Below the pieces are notes generated by a model. It was given only the letters and a program-made list of their open reading frames with translations, was not told the origin of the DNA and did not search any database. The translations under genes were made by a program, and so were the position numbers. From Bacillota bacterium (GTDB lineage Bacteria > Bacillota > Clostridia > Acetivibrionales > JANLFN01), in contig JAEZTC010000013.1 in assembly GCA_023421675.1 (NCBI GenBank), positions 372,001-436,000 of the forward strand: 64,000 nt of DNA. Reading direction: 5' to 3'. Below, in pieces: positions 33,324-42,086 of the stretch (position 1 is the stretch's first letter; each line of letters begins with the position of its first letter).

Positions 33324-33737
33324 ATGCGCATACTCGGAATTGATTATGGAGACAGCAGAATAGGACTTGCAGTAAGCGATCCTTTTGGATGGACTGCTCA
33401 GGGAATCACAACCGTAAATCTAAAAAATGGTTTCAAAGCAGCACTAGAGGAAATATTAAAGGTGATTGAAGAATATAAGGTGGAAAAAATTGTTGTAGGA
33501 ATGCCCAAAAATATGAACGGAACTATTGGACCCCGGGGTGAAAAGACAGAAGAATTTATAAAGACTCTTGAAGAGAAAACTGGGCTTTCAATAATAAAAT
33601 GGGATGAAAGATTGACTACTGTTGCAGCTAATAGAACCATGCACGAACTTGGAACAAAAACCTCGAAGAAAAAGGGGCTTGTGGATAAAATTGCTGCTGT
33701 TTATATATTACAGGGTTACCTTGATAGTATAAAATAG
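33324..33737 (+). CDS. ruvX: Holliday junction resolvase-like protein RuvX (YqgF)
   Basis: A 137-residue RNase H-fold nuclease, implicated in 16S rRNA 5'-end maturation. Blocks: RILGIDYGDSRIGLAVSDP (first catalytic Asp), VEKIVVGMPKNMNGT (Glu region replaced by the usual VGxP-NG motif), WDERLTTVAA (Asp-Glu) and VDKIAAVYILQGYL (C-terminal Asp). Full length. Translated directly after the aldo/keto reductase. Confidence 0.93.
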   Translation: MRILGIDYGDSRIGLAVSDPFGWTAQGITTVNLKNGFKAALEEILKVIEEYKVEKIVVGMPKNMNGTIGPRGEKTEEFIKTLEEKTGLSIIKWDERLTTVAANRTMHELGTKTSKKKGLVDKIAAVYILQGYLDSIK

Positions 33738-33809
33738 CTTTCTGAGATATAAAATATTATATAAGTATTTATAACTTATGATGTAAAATATTATTTAGAT
33801 ATTTATATA

Positions 33810-33839
33810 TTGGGAAATTTGAGAAATGTGTGATATAAT
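33810..33839 (+). promoter_or_regulatory. Candidate extended -10 promoter of the DUF1292 gene
   Basis: TGATATAAT (extended -10, 33831-33839) with TTGGGA 33810-33815 as a weak -35, 18-bp spacer. Confidence 0.5.
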
Positions 33840-33875
33840 TAATACTCATAAAAGTAAATAGGAGGGTTTGTAAAA

Positions 33876-34172
33876 ATGACTGAAGATAGAGACGATATTA
33901 TTGTTCTGGTTGATGAAGATGGAGAAGAAGTAGAATTTGAACTTATAGATACCATCGAGATGAATGACAACGAATACGTTGTTATGCTTCCTCTTGAAGA
34001 AAATGAAGAAGCTTCGGAAGATGATGTTGATGAAGTTGTTATTTTCAAGATAGAGCATGGCGAAAGCGGAGAAGATTCTTTTGTCACTATTGAAGACGAA
34101 GAAGAACTTAGTGAAGTTTTCGAAGAATTCACAAAAAGGGTTGAAGAAGAATCTGACGAAGATGAAGAATAA
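33876..34172 (+). CDS. DUF1292 (UPF0473) acidic protein
   Basis: A 98-residue, very acidic protein. The family block is IIVLVDEDGEEVEFELIDTIE followed by NEYVVMLPLEE and VVIFKIEHGES. Its function is not established, but it is conserved with ireB and ruvX in Firmicutes. RBS AGGAGGG. The last 35 residues are almost all Glu, Asp and Ser. Confidence 0.9.
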   Translation: MTEDRDDIIVLVDEDGEEVEFELIDTIEMNDNEYVVMLPLEENEEASEDDVDEVVIFKIEHGESGEDSFVTIEDEEELSEVFEEFTKRVEEESDEDEE

Positions 34173-34188
34173 TTGACTGAAACATAAT

Positions 34189-34229
34189 AAAAACGAAAGG
34201 GCTTAATGTGATATGCTCTTTCGTTTTTT
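34189..34229. terminator. Terminator between the DUF1292 and PilZ genes
   Basis: AAAACGAAAGGGC pairs with GC-TCTTTCGTTTT around an AT-rich loop, with a T run on the plus strand and an A run upstream, so it may serve both convergent genes. Confidence 0.8.
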
Positions 34230-34238
34230 GTGTTATAT

Positions 34239-34961
34239 TTATAAGGTTTGCCTTTTCAGTATTTCCTTTTGCTTTTCAAAGACGAATTTAATTATTATAT
34301 TCTGCCCTCTTTCAGTTATGTTAGTAATGTGAAGCCCGATTTCATATTTCTTATCTCTTGGTGTAATTACCTCTGACATCCTCATGATGCTGCAGATTGT
34401 TCTGATGTAAGTGGTTTCATCTGTCCATATTAATACTTCCAATATCAGATCCTTGTCTATCTTTTCTTCAATGACTATGCATAAGCCTGAACCACTCAAG
34501 TTTTTCGTAAGGCCCTTTTTAAACTCACTGTCAAGAACGGCCTTTTCTATAGGCTTTCTGATTTCGGAAGCAAGTGAGTCTGGAGTTTCATCCTCTCTGC
34601 AAATGCGGTAGTTGACTGGAAGATTACAGTCCAGACGGTAATACTTACGTCTCTGGATCTTTTCGATAGGTCCTTCAGCGTGAGCAATAATACACTGAAT
34701 ATTATCAACAGTTTCTTTTGAATCAAGCTTTATAGGTAAGCTGAGCAGCCCGAATTTATTGTGAAAGAAATACATTCTGGCCTTTGAACCAATAGGTATA
34801 AAAAGTACCCGTGACTCATGTATTGGCGCAGCAAGGATAATTTTATCCCTATCCTCGATATCTATAATCTGGCTTATGTATGTTTGCCCTATTTTTTCTC
34901 CTAGTCCGTTGATAAGTTCAAGTTCAAGCCTCGTTCCTATCTTAATTTCATTTATATTCAT
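34239..34961 (-). CDS. PilZ domain c-di-GMP effector (YcgR/YpfA-like)
   Basis: A 240-residue protein with an N-terminal YcgR_2-type domain (IGTRLELELING at the start) and a C-terminal PilZ domain. The c-di-GMP ligand motif RRKYYR (R-x-x-x-R type) and the partner NLSGSG (N/D-x-S-x-x-G) are both visible, so binding is expected. YcgR-like proteins brake the flagellar motor when c-di-GMP rises. It stands alone; the diguanylate cyclase at 42.1 kb could provide the signal. Confidence 0.87.
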   Translation of the reverse strand: MNINEIKIGTRLELELINGLGEKIGQTYISQIIDIEDRDKIILAAPIHESRVLFIPIGSKARMYFFHNKFGLLSLPIKLDSKETVDNIQCIIAHAEGPIEKIQRRKYYRLDCNLPVNYRICREDETPDSLASEIRKPIEKAVLDSEFKKGLTKNLSGSGLCIVIEEKIDKDLILEVLIWTDETTYIRTICSIMRMSEVITPRDKKYEIGLHITNITERGQNIIIKFVFEKQKEILKRQTL

Positions 34962-35198
34962 AAGTGAATTCTCCGTGTCAAATTATGCATTTTTCACTCA
35001 GATTTTGTTATTAGTAATTATATATTTTTTTAGTTTATTAGTCCACTCCTTATATTAGTTTAGTAGTGTATATTCTTGCCTTACATTAGTTTAATATATT
35101 ACATTTACATTAAGCTCTTATGTAGTAAAATTATATCATTATATAAACCTATAATACTGAATCCGGACTTATATTTTATTTTTTGAGAAGGTGAATTT

Positions 35199-37100
35199 AT
35201 GAAGACAATGAAAAGTACTTTATCAAAGCTGATTGTGTGCGTTATGATTATTTCTTTATTGGCAGGATGCCAGAGTACAGACAGCACAAAGGCTAATACA
35301 AGTACACAACCTGCTGTAAGTACAGCAGCAGCTACAAAAGTCAGTCAGAATATTTCTGTGGATGACAAAGTTAAAGAGCTTGTTGGTAAGATGACACTTG
35401 ATGAAAAAGTTGGACAGCTTATGCAGGCTGGAAGAGATAATGCTACTCCTGACGATGTTAAAAAGTATTTTCTCGGATCTGTATTAAGCGGAGGCGGATC
35501 CCATCCTGGACAGGGAACCAAGGATGAATGGCTTAATATGTGCAAGGGATATCAGGATGCGGCTAAGTCTACCAGGCTTGGAATACCTATAATTTATGGA
35601 ATCGACGCTGTTCATGGGCATAATACAATTAATGGAGCAGTTGTCTTTCCACAAAATATCGGGCTTGGGGCAGCTAATGATCCTGAACTCATGACTGAAA
35701 TAGGAAGTGTAACAGCACAGGAAATGTTGACAAGCGGTGTAAACTGGAATTTTGCTCCTTGTATTGCAGTTGCACGGGATGAAAGATGGGGAAGAACCTA
35801 TGAAAGTTACAGCGAAAGTCCTGAGATAGTTGAAAACCTGTCTGTACCTTATATAAAGGCGATGCAGGAGAGATACAAAATCACAGCTTGCTCAAAACAC
35901 TTCGTTGCAGATGGAGGAACAATTGCAGGTTCAGCAAATACCAAGTATTTTGTTGACCAGGGTAATGCAAAAATCAACGAAGATGAACTGCGTACGATAC
36001 ATCTTGCTGCATATAAGAAGGACATTGAGGCAGGAGTAAAAACCATAATGGTATCCTTCAGCAGTTGGAACGGGCTGAAAATGCATGAAAATAAAAAACT
36101 TGTACAGGATGTCCTTAAGGGAGAATTAGCATTTAAAGGCTTTGTGGTTTCAGATTATGAGGCAATTCACCAGCTTAAGGGTTCAAACATTGATGAACAG
36201 CTTATTTCAAGTTTTAATGCAGGTGTAGATATGTTTATGGAGCCTCAACACTGGAAACAGTGTATCGATATATTAAAAAAGGCTGTTAATGACGGTAAAG
36301 TTACTGCTGAAAGGCTTGATGATGCTGTAAGCAGAATACTAAAGGTAAAAATTGAAATGGGTCTTTTCGAAAATCCTATTGGTGACCAGTCACTGGCAGC
36401 AAAAAATTTCGGAGAGGAACAAAACCGTCAGATTGCTCAGAAAGCTGTTAAGGAATCTTTAGTACTGCTTAAGAATAATAAAAATGTTCTTCCATTAAAG
36501 AAAAATGCAAAGATTTTTGTTACGGGACCTGCAGCCAATAATGTAGGTATACAGTGCGGCGGCTGGACAAAAAGCTGGCAGGGAGGACTTGATAAAAAAT
36601 CAGTTAAATGGATGAATGGAACAACAATTCTTGAGGGCTTCCAGAAAATAGCCAAGGATAACGGAGGCACAATTATAACCGATCCAAAACAAGCTAAAAA
36701 TGCTGATGTAGCTGTTGTAGTAATAGGTGAACAGCCATATGCCGAATATGAAGGTGATGACAGGATCCTTGATCTCTATCATGGAAAGGCACTTGCTGAT
36801 AATAGGGAGGCAATTGAACAGGCTAAAGCTACAGGCCTTCCGGTAGTAACAATACTTGTGTCTGGAAGACCGAGAATAGTTACTGATGAAATCAACAGCT
36901 GGGATGCTTTTGTAGCTGCATGGCTGCCTGGAACAGAAGGCGCTGCGGTTGCAGACGTGCTTTATGGAGACACAGATTTCAGAGGTAAGTTATCCTTTAC
37001 CTGGCCCAAAAGTTTAGACCAGATACCGATAAATGTAGATAATATGGGCGGAAAAGAGCCGTTGTTCCCATATGGATTTGGATTGAAACTTAAGAATTAA
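35199..37100 (+). CDS. Glycoside hydrolase family 3 beta-glucosidase, lipoprotein
   Basis: A 633-residue exported GH3 enzyme. A lipoprotein signal ends in SLLAGC (Cys24), followed by a Ser/Thr/Ala-rich linker to about residue 50. The (beta/alpha)8 domain has MTLDEKVGQLMQ, PIIYGIDAVHGHN, GVNWNFAPCIAVARDERWGR, CSKHFVADGG and the nucleophile Asp319 in VVSDYEAI. The second domain has KAVKESLVLLKN, GGWTKSWQG and VVVIGEQPYAEYEGD (acid/base region). It probably hydrolyses cello-oligosaccharides or beta-glucans at the cell surface. It stands alone with a strong terminator. Confidence 0.92.
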   Translation: MKTMKSTLSKLIVCVMIISLLAGCQSTDSTKANTSTQPAVSTAAATKVSQNISVDDKVKELVGKMTLDEKVGQLMQAGRDNATPDDVKKYFLGSVLSGGGSHPGQGTKDEWLNMCKGYQDAAKSTRLGIPIIYGIDAVHGHNTINGAVVFPQNIGLGAANDPELMTEIGSVTAQEMLTSGVNWNFAPCIAVARDERWGRTYESYSESPEIVENLSVPYIKAMQERYKITACSKHFVADGGTIAGSANTKYFVDQGNAKINEDELRTIHLAAYKKDIEAGVKTIMVSFSSWNGLKMHENKKLVQDVLKGELAFKGFVVSDYEAIHQLKGSNIDEQLISSFNAGVDMFMEPQHWKQCIDILKKAVNDGKVTAERLDDAVSRILKVKIEMGLFENPIGDQSLAAKNFGEEQNRQIAQKAVKESLVLLKNNKNVLPLKKNAKIFVTGPAANNVGIQCGGWTKSWQGGLDKKSVKWMNGTTILEGFQKIAKDNGGTIITDPKQAKNADVAVVVIGEQPYAEYEGDDRILDLYHGKALADNREAIEQAKATGLPVVTILVSGRPRIVTDEINSWDAFVAAWLPGTEGAAVADVLYGDTDFRGKLSFTWPKSLDQIPINVDNMGGKEPLFPYGFGLKLKN

Positions 37101-37109
37101 GATAGAAAT

Positions 37110-37145
37110 AAAAAGTGGCTGCATGAACTTGCAGCCACTTTTTTA
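37110..37145. terminator. Terminator after the GH3 gene (bidirectional position)
   Basis: A perfect 13-bp stem (37111-37123 with 37130-37142) with a 6-nt loop, A run before and T run after, between convergent genes. Confidence 0.92.
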
Positions 37146-37178
37146 TACTTAGGAAGCTATGGTTCTAAGTCTTTGCTC

Positions 37179-38240
37179 TTATCTCGCGAGAATACTGTTA
37201 ATATCATTTTGTACTGATACAATTGTCTTTTCTGTCATACTTTTAACAAGTGCATCAATAGTAAGAGCGTTAGTTATTGATTCTTCAACAGGTATGAGGG
37301 GTGATTCGTTTCCTCTTATTACCTGCGTAAAATTATTTAACTGAAGGGCAAATGCATTTGCTTCCTCAATTTGGTATGTATCAGTAAGTATAAAGTCCCA
37401 TGGTTCCTTCCTATGGGTCTGCGTAATTTTAACTTCCCCAAATATGCCCCAGGCTATAGGTAATCTCAAAATACCGTTGGAACATGTAATCTGCAGTTCC
37501 TGACTGAAATTGGCGTCCTTACTGCTTTCAATAATTCCTACAATTCCATTGTCATATTCGATCATTCCAAAAATACGGTTTATAACACCAAACTGCCTGC
37601 TTTCATTACCAGAAGCAAAAATTCGCGATGGGGTGCCATTGCTGAAGTGATTACATGCATTTACTAGATAACTCATCCAATCGTAAGTTACCCCGCCGCC
37701 GCAATCCTTCCTGAAACGCCAGTCGGGCTCCACTCCCGGTTCGAGTAGTTCCTCGGGTTCATAGTTGCTGAAGGTAGCTCTGATGCTGTCAATTTTCCCT
37801 ATATCCTTATAAGAAAGTATTTGTTCGATTTTTCTGATGGCCGGATGATGACGGTATTTACAGCCCTCCATAAGAAAAATATTGTTGCGGTTTACCATAT
37901 TCCAGATTGAAATTGCTTCTGAAGCTGAAAGAACAAGCGCTTTCTCACATAGTATATTTTTAATACCTGCAGATATGCATTTTTCTATCTGTTCATGATG
38001 CTGCATGGGCCATGTGCAAAGAATGACGCCATCCAAGTTTTCTGTATTTAACATGTGGTCAAGAGATGTATAATATGAATCACAGTTATACTTATCAGCA
38101 CAAGCTTTTGCTCTATCTTCTGCTATGTCACAGCAGGATACTATTTTTATACCCTTAACCTGTGAAGCAGCATCCATATGTTCGTGTGAATGATTTCCGC
38201 ACCCTACGATTCCTAACTTTATCAAGCTATGATTATTCAT
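37179..38240 (-). CDS. Gfo/Idh/MocA family oxidoreductase
   Basis: A 353-residue NAD(P)-dependent sugar or inositol dehydrogenase-like protein. The N-terminal Rossmann block reads LGIVGCGNHSHEHMDAASQV, followed by CDIAEDRAKACADKY, and the family EKP-like motif is CEKALVLSASEA (the Pro is replaced). Substrate unknown. The start overlaps the end of the DinB gene by 8 bp, with GGGAGGATG in the upstream gene, so translation is probably coupled. Confidence 0.87.
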   Translation of the reverse strand: MNNHSLIKLGIVGCGNHSHEHMDAASQVKGIKIVSCCDIAEDRAKACADKYNCDSYYTSLDHMLNTENLDGVILCTWPMQHHEQIEKCISAGIKNILCEKALVLSASEAISIWNMVNRNNIFLMEGCKYRHHPAIRKIEQILSYKDIGKIDSIRATFSNYEPEELLEPGVEPDWRFRKDCGGGVTYDWMSYLVNACNHFSNGTPSRIFASGNESRQFGVINRIFGMIEYDNGIVGIIESSKDANFSQELQITCSNGILRLPIAWGIFGEVKITQTHRKEPWDFILTDTYQIEEANAFALQLNNFTQVIRGNESPLIPVEESITNALTIDALVKSMTEKTIVSVQNDINSILAR

Positions 38241-38715
38241 TTATAACATCCTCCCGGGTTAGCCAAAGTTCCTCAATTCTGTATAAATGCCAGTATTCGT
38301 GGAATATGATATGATTAATAATTATCGGTATATTATATTTTATATACTCCCCATGCTGGGCATCTTTATTGAAATCAGCCTCTGACAAGCTTTTGATAAG
38401 AGAAATTTGTTTATTCCTCATTTCTCTATAGTATGAGAATGCTTCATCCAATGACTTGAACAGTTCAGTTACGCTCTTTTCATTCTCTGGAAAATACGGT
38501 GTTATAACAGGATTTTGTTCATCCCTTATTTTAATGATTCTTTGATATAAAAGCTCTTGAACTGTCAATATATGATAGAAGTGTTTTCTTATTGTCCAGG
38601 TTGCGTTTTGGTATTCCTTATCAAAAAATAATTCAGGTATGTTCTTAAAATAAGTTTCGACAATCTCTGGTATATCTCCGAAAGTTCTGAGCAAAAACTC
38701 AAGATTCATATTCAT
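38233..38715 (-). CDS. DinB superfamily protein
   Basis: A 160-residue four-helix protein of the DinB/YfiT type. Spaced metal ligand candidates are visible: HFYHILTVQELLYQR (first His cluster) and IINHIIFHEYWHLYRIEEL (H-x-x-x-H near the C-terminus). Such proteins bind a divalent metal and often act as thiol-dependent transferases or damage-inducible factors; the substrate is unknown. A strong GGGGGGT RBS precedes it on the minus strand. Two-gene operon with the oxidoreductase. Confidence 0.7.
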   Translation of the reverse strand: MNMNLEFLLRTFGDIPEIVETYFKNIPELFFDKEYQNATWTIRKHFYHILTVQELLYQRIIKIRDEQNPVITPYFPENEKSVTELFKSLDEAFSYYREMRNKQISLIKSLSEADFNKDAQHGEYIKYNIPIIINHIIFHEYWHLYRIEELWLTREDVINE

Positions 38716-38812
38716 TTATTAGCACCCCCCTTTACAATCTTTGTAAGTAAATGTTATTCTGTTTACTTATACATGTCAATAAATTATTGTATTGTATACT
38801 TTCAATATCTTA

Positions 38813-38855
38813 TGAAAAATAAAAGGTGAGATGTTTTCTACAACATCGTTCACCT
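38813..38855 (-). terminator. Terminator of the small spore-coat gene
   Basis: On the minus strand GGTGAACGATGTT pairs with AACATCTCACC, followed by TTTTATTTTT. Confidence 0.8.
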
Positions 38856-38876
38856 CCGGTATTTAATATTTTTAGT

Positions 38877-39125
38877 TTAATGGGTTGTGGACTCCCATGC
38901 ACCCTGTTGCCTCGTTGCTGTATAATCTGAAGATTGCAATAAATTCTGCAGTTCCTTTATATGCCCCTGTGTATTGCTGAAGTCTTGCTGCATAAGAGAT
39001 TTTAATTCTTCATCTTTTACCAGTGCTGACATTGTTGCAGACTTTGTTGCACAAACATTCTTGAAGGTAAGTAATTCATGAATCTCAAATGTTTCATGCG
39101 GTGCTATCTTTTTTCCTATTGACAT
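38877..39125 (-). CDS. Small spore-coat-like protein, paralogue of the gene at 50.2 kb
   Basis: An 82-residue protein starting at ATG 39125 after GGAGGTGA. Its core HETFEIHELLTFKNVCATKS matches HETMEIHELLNFKTICMTTS of the small coat gene at 50237, with a similar LQ-x-L repeat later (HIKELQNLL). These short helical proteins are annotated as spore coat proteins in Clostridia (inference from recall of the family). Monocistronic. Confidence 0.7.
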   Translation of the reverse strand: MSIGKKIAPHETFEIHELLTFKNVCATKSATMSALVKDEELKSLMQQDFSNTQGHIKELQNLLQSSDYTATRQQGAWESTTH

Positions 39126-39238
39126 AAAAATCACCTCCTATTAAATTCAAGGATATTATTTGATTTTTCACTAATTTAATACATGTATACCACTTATATT
39201 ATTAAGATAAATTTTGAGTATAAATGAAGGAAATATAA

Positions 39239-40180
39239 ATGTATTTGTTGAATTCTGCAGTATATAAATCTGACATAGCTTATGGGGTTAAAATGGTTAA
39301 GGATAATAATAAAACAATTAATTATACCGAAGAGTTGTTCACAATAGGTCAAATATCTGAAATATGCAATATCCCTGTGAAAACCTTAAGATATTATGAT
39401 GACATTGGTCTTTTACCGCCTGAATACGTTGATTCACAGAATAATTACCGCTACTATATTAAAAAACAGATATTATTCTTAAATATAATTAAGCATTTCA
39501 AGACTTCAGGTTTTTCTCTCCAAGATATTGGTCTCCTTCTTAAAAGAGAAGATCTTTCAATGCTTGAAAACAAGCTTGTTGAAAGAATGCACCAAGTTCA
39601 GAATAAAATTCGTGAACTTCAATATTTAAGAGACAAAATGGAGTTAGATATAAAATACTTAAAAATGGGAAAGGACTTTTCTGAATATCTTGAAAATGAA
39701 GGGGAAACGTGGGATAGAAAAGGAATTGAAATAAAACAGATTCCTAAAATTCCGGTGCTTTTTACAAGGTATAATTGTCCAAGTAATCCGGGAGCTTATA
39801 TTAAAAGATTCAGTGAACTCAATACATTAATGGAAAAGTACAAACTCTTCAGAGTTGGGCCATTGATGGCAATTTTTTATGATCATTATACTAAATTTGA
39901 TTATAATAATGCAGATATTGAAGTGTGTTTACCTGTTGCAGGAAACCTTGATGATTGCCCCTGTATCAGGGAGTATGGGGGCTTTTTAGGGGTTACACTT
40001 CTCCATAAGGGACAGTACTCCAAAATGCCGGAATCATATGGCGCAGCACTGGAATGGATAGAAAAAAAAGGCTATAAATACAAAGTTCCGGTAACTGAGA
40101 AATATATAATTGATACTGCGAGCACGACTCTTGAGGATAATTATATAACAGAAATAATAATGCCGGTGGAAAAATTATAA
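39239..40180 (+). CDS. MerR-family regulator with a C-terminal ligand-binding (GyrI/BmrR-like) domain
   Basis: A 313-residue regulator. The MerR helix-turn-helix reads LFTIGQISEICNIPVKTLRYYDDIGLLPP (residues about 33-62), followed by wing 2 (NYRYYIKKQ), a coiled-coil dimerisation helix, and from about residue 150 a GyrI/BmrR-like sensor domain. The start at 39239 follows AAGGAAA; an alternative ATG at 39293 (MVKDNN) follows GGGG. It probably senses a hydrophobic or cationic compound and activates nearby genes such as the following pair. Confidence 0.88.
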   Translation: MYLLNSAVYKSDIAYGVKMVKDNNKTINYTEELFTIGQISEICNIPVKTLRYYDDIGLLPPEYVDSQNNYRYYIKKQILFLNIIKHFKTSGFSLQDIGLLLKREDLSMLENKLVERMHQVQNKIRELQYLRDKMELDIKYLKMGKDFSEYLENEGETWDRKGIEIKQIPKIPVLFTRYNCPSNPGAYIKRFSELNTLMEKYKLFRVGPLMAIFYDHYTKFDYNNADIEVCLPVAGNLDDCPCIREYGGFLGVTLLHKGQYSKMPESYGAALEWIEKKGYKYKVPVTEKYIIDTASTTLEDNYITEIIMPVEKL

Positions 40181-40265
40181 AAAACTTGACCCTCCAGTTA
40201 CTGGACATCTTATTATTTGATTATGGATTTTAAATAAAGATGATTACAGTATGGAGGTAGTTAAA

Positions 40266-41072
40266 ATGAAAGAACTTATAACAAAAGCGCAGAAGTATGT
40301 TTGCTTGAATGGAAGCAGCCTTCAAAAGGCTTGCATGGATTATGTTTCAGGAAGCGGGGATGAACAATGTATTATAAAAGAACTCTCCGGTTACCAGAAT
40401 GCTGACGGGGGATGGGCAAACGGCCTCGAAATTGAGTATCCTGGTACCGCAAGTTCTCCTTATACAACGGCTGCCGCATTGGGACATATATCCAAATTTG
40501 GACTTGGTGATTCAGATATTTTTAGAAATACATTGACATATTTGAAAGATACACAGTGCAGTAATGGTATGTGGGATGATCCGGAAAAAATGCTTGAGTT
40601 TCCTCACCCGCCTTATATGGGACCGGGTATCTATCCTGAATACAAAACAGGTATGATATTAAAGTGGCTTTTAAGAATGAATATAAACGATGATATAATA
40701 GATCGTGCTCAGAAGTATATGCTGGACAAGTTTGAGGAGGTTGCTCCGAAAAATGATTTCTGGTCTGCAGTGGCATATTCCGGGGCATTTTCACTTCTTC
40801 CTCACATTAAGGAATATCCTGAAATTATGCAATGGAGTATGAAAATACTTTTACCTGAGGAATCGCAATTCGGATGGCAGCAGGTAATGGGTATGATAGA
40901 AGATGATATTCCGATACCTGATTCAGTTCTTGATTTGTCTATAGACTTAATAAGGCAGAAACAGGAGGAAGATGGAGGATGGCCTCACCCTTTCGGCACA
41001 TATAACAGGGTATGGTCTGCAATATATATTCTAAGATTTCTTAAAAATAAAGGTTTAGCACTTAAAGGATGA
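40266..41072 (+). CDS. Alpha/alpha-toroid (prenyltransferase/squalene-cyclase-like) protein
   Basis: A 268-residue cytosolic protein. The start at 40266 follows GGAGGT. It contains repeated QW-like motifs: LSGYQNADGGWANGLE, LKDTQCSNGMWDDPE and QKQEEDGGWPHPFG, typical of the toroid fold of squalene cyclases and prenyltransferase beta subunits. It is much shorter than a cyclase and lacks the DxDD motif, so it is probably not a terpene cyclase. It is 6 bp upstream of the radical SAM gene below. Confidence 0.75.
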   Translation: MKELITKAQKYVCLNGSSLQKACMDYVSGSGDEQCIIKELSGYQNADGGWANGLEIEYPGTASSPYTTAAALGHISKFGLGDSDIFRNTLTYLKDTQCSNGMWDDPEKMLEFPHPPYMGPGIYPEYKTGMILKWLLRMNINDDIIDRAQKYMLDKFEEVAPKNDFWSAVAYSGAFSLLPHIKEYPEIMQWSMKILLPEESQFGWQQVMGMIEDDIPIPDSVLDLSIDLIRQKQEEDGGWPHPFGTYNRVWSAIYILRFLKNKGLALKG

Positions 41073-41078
41073 TTAATT

Positions 41079-41951
41079 ATGGGAAAAGTAACATTTAAGG
41101 AAGATACGGCAAAAAGTGCACTTACACAGTTGAAAAGAAAAATTCCTTACGGATGGGACCTTAATATCTATAGGGGCTGTCAGCATGGCTGCAAGTACTG
41201 CTACGCAATGTATTCACATAAGTACCTTGAATCAGATGATTTTTTCAGTGAAATACACATTAAAACGAATATAGTAGACGAACTTGAAAAGGAATTATGC
41301 AGCAGTTCATGGAAGCGGGAGATTATCAATATTGGAGGCGTGACAGACAGTTATCAGCCGGCAGAAGCACACTATAAATTAATGCCTGACATATTGAAGC
41401 TTTTGATAAAATATAAGACCCCAGCTATTATTTCAACAAAGTCCAAACTGGTAATGAGGGATTATGACCTCATAGATGAGCTTTCCCGTATTACATACAT
41501 CAATGTTGCTGCTACAATTACCTGCATGGATGAGGCTATACGCTGCAAAATTGAACCGGGTGGGGCAACAAGCCTTGAAAGGTTTGAAATATTAAAGGAA
41601 TTCAGGAAAACCAATGCAAGTACGGGGCTGCACCTCATGCCTATCATCCCTTATATAACAGACAACGAAGAAAACTTTGATAAAATGTTTGCATTGGCAA
41701 GTCAATGCAATGTACATTACGTACTGCCGGGAACAATGTATTTACGAGGATGTACAAAGCCATACTTTTTAAACTTTGTAAAAAATGAATTCCCTGATAA
41801 ATACGAAAGTCTCATAAAACTATATAAAACAGGCGGTGCAGGGACGGAATATAAGAACAGCCTTTATGAAATGGTAAATAGGCTGCGTAATAAATATGGA
41901 CTTTCAAGCAGCTATTCAAAGCCCATAAAGGAGAAATTGCGACAAGATTAA
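41079..41951 (+). CDS. SPL-family radical SAM protein
   Basis: A 290-residue radical SAM enzyme with the motif YRGCQHGCKYCYA (C-x3-C-x2-C) near residue 35, the spacing of spore photoproduct lyase relatives. Later blocks INIGGVTDSYQPAEA, TKSKLVMRDYDL and LHLMPIIPYI are conserved in this family of uncharacterised proteins (Rv2578c-like). It is shorter than splB at 13.9 kb and differs throughout, so it is not a second lyase in any obvious sense. Translationally close to the toroid gene. Confidence 0.85.
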   Translation: MGKVTFKEDTAKSALTQLKRKIPYGWDLNIYRGCQHGCKYCYAMYSHKYLESDDFFSEIHIKTNIVDELEKELCSSSWKREIINIGGVTDSYQPAEAHYKLMPDILKLLIKYKTPAIISTKSKLVMRDYDLIDELSRITYINVAATITCMDEAIRCKIEPGGATSLERFEILKEFRKTNASTGLHLMPIIPYITDNEENFDKMFALASQCNVHYVLPGTMYLRGCTKPYFLNFVKNEFPDKYESLIKLYKTGGAGTEYKNSLYEMVNRLRNKYGLSSSYSKPIKEKLRQD

Positions 41952-41963
41952 TTAGAGGAACCG

Positions 41964-41995
41964 TTTTACTGCTCTTCTTTGCTTTTGCAGTAAAA
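41964..41995 (+). terminator. Hairpin after the radical SAM gene
   Basis: A perfect 9-bp stem (41964-41972 with 41987-41995) without a T run; a weak or conditional terminator at best. Confidence 0.3.
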
Positions 41996-42086
41996 GTAAA
42001 TATTGAAAGTAAATATACATAAAAATGGTGACATAATCTTAAGGATATATTATTATGAAATTAATAAAACAGATTTGGGGATTGAT

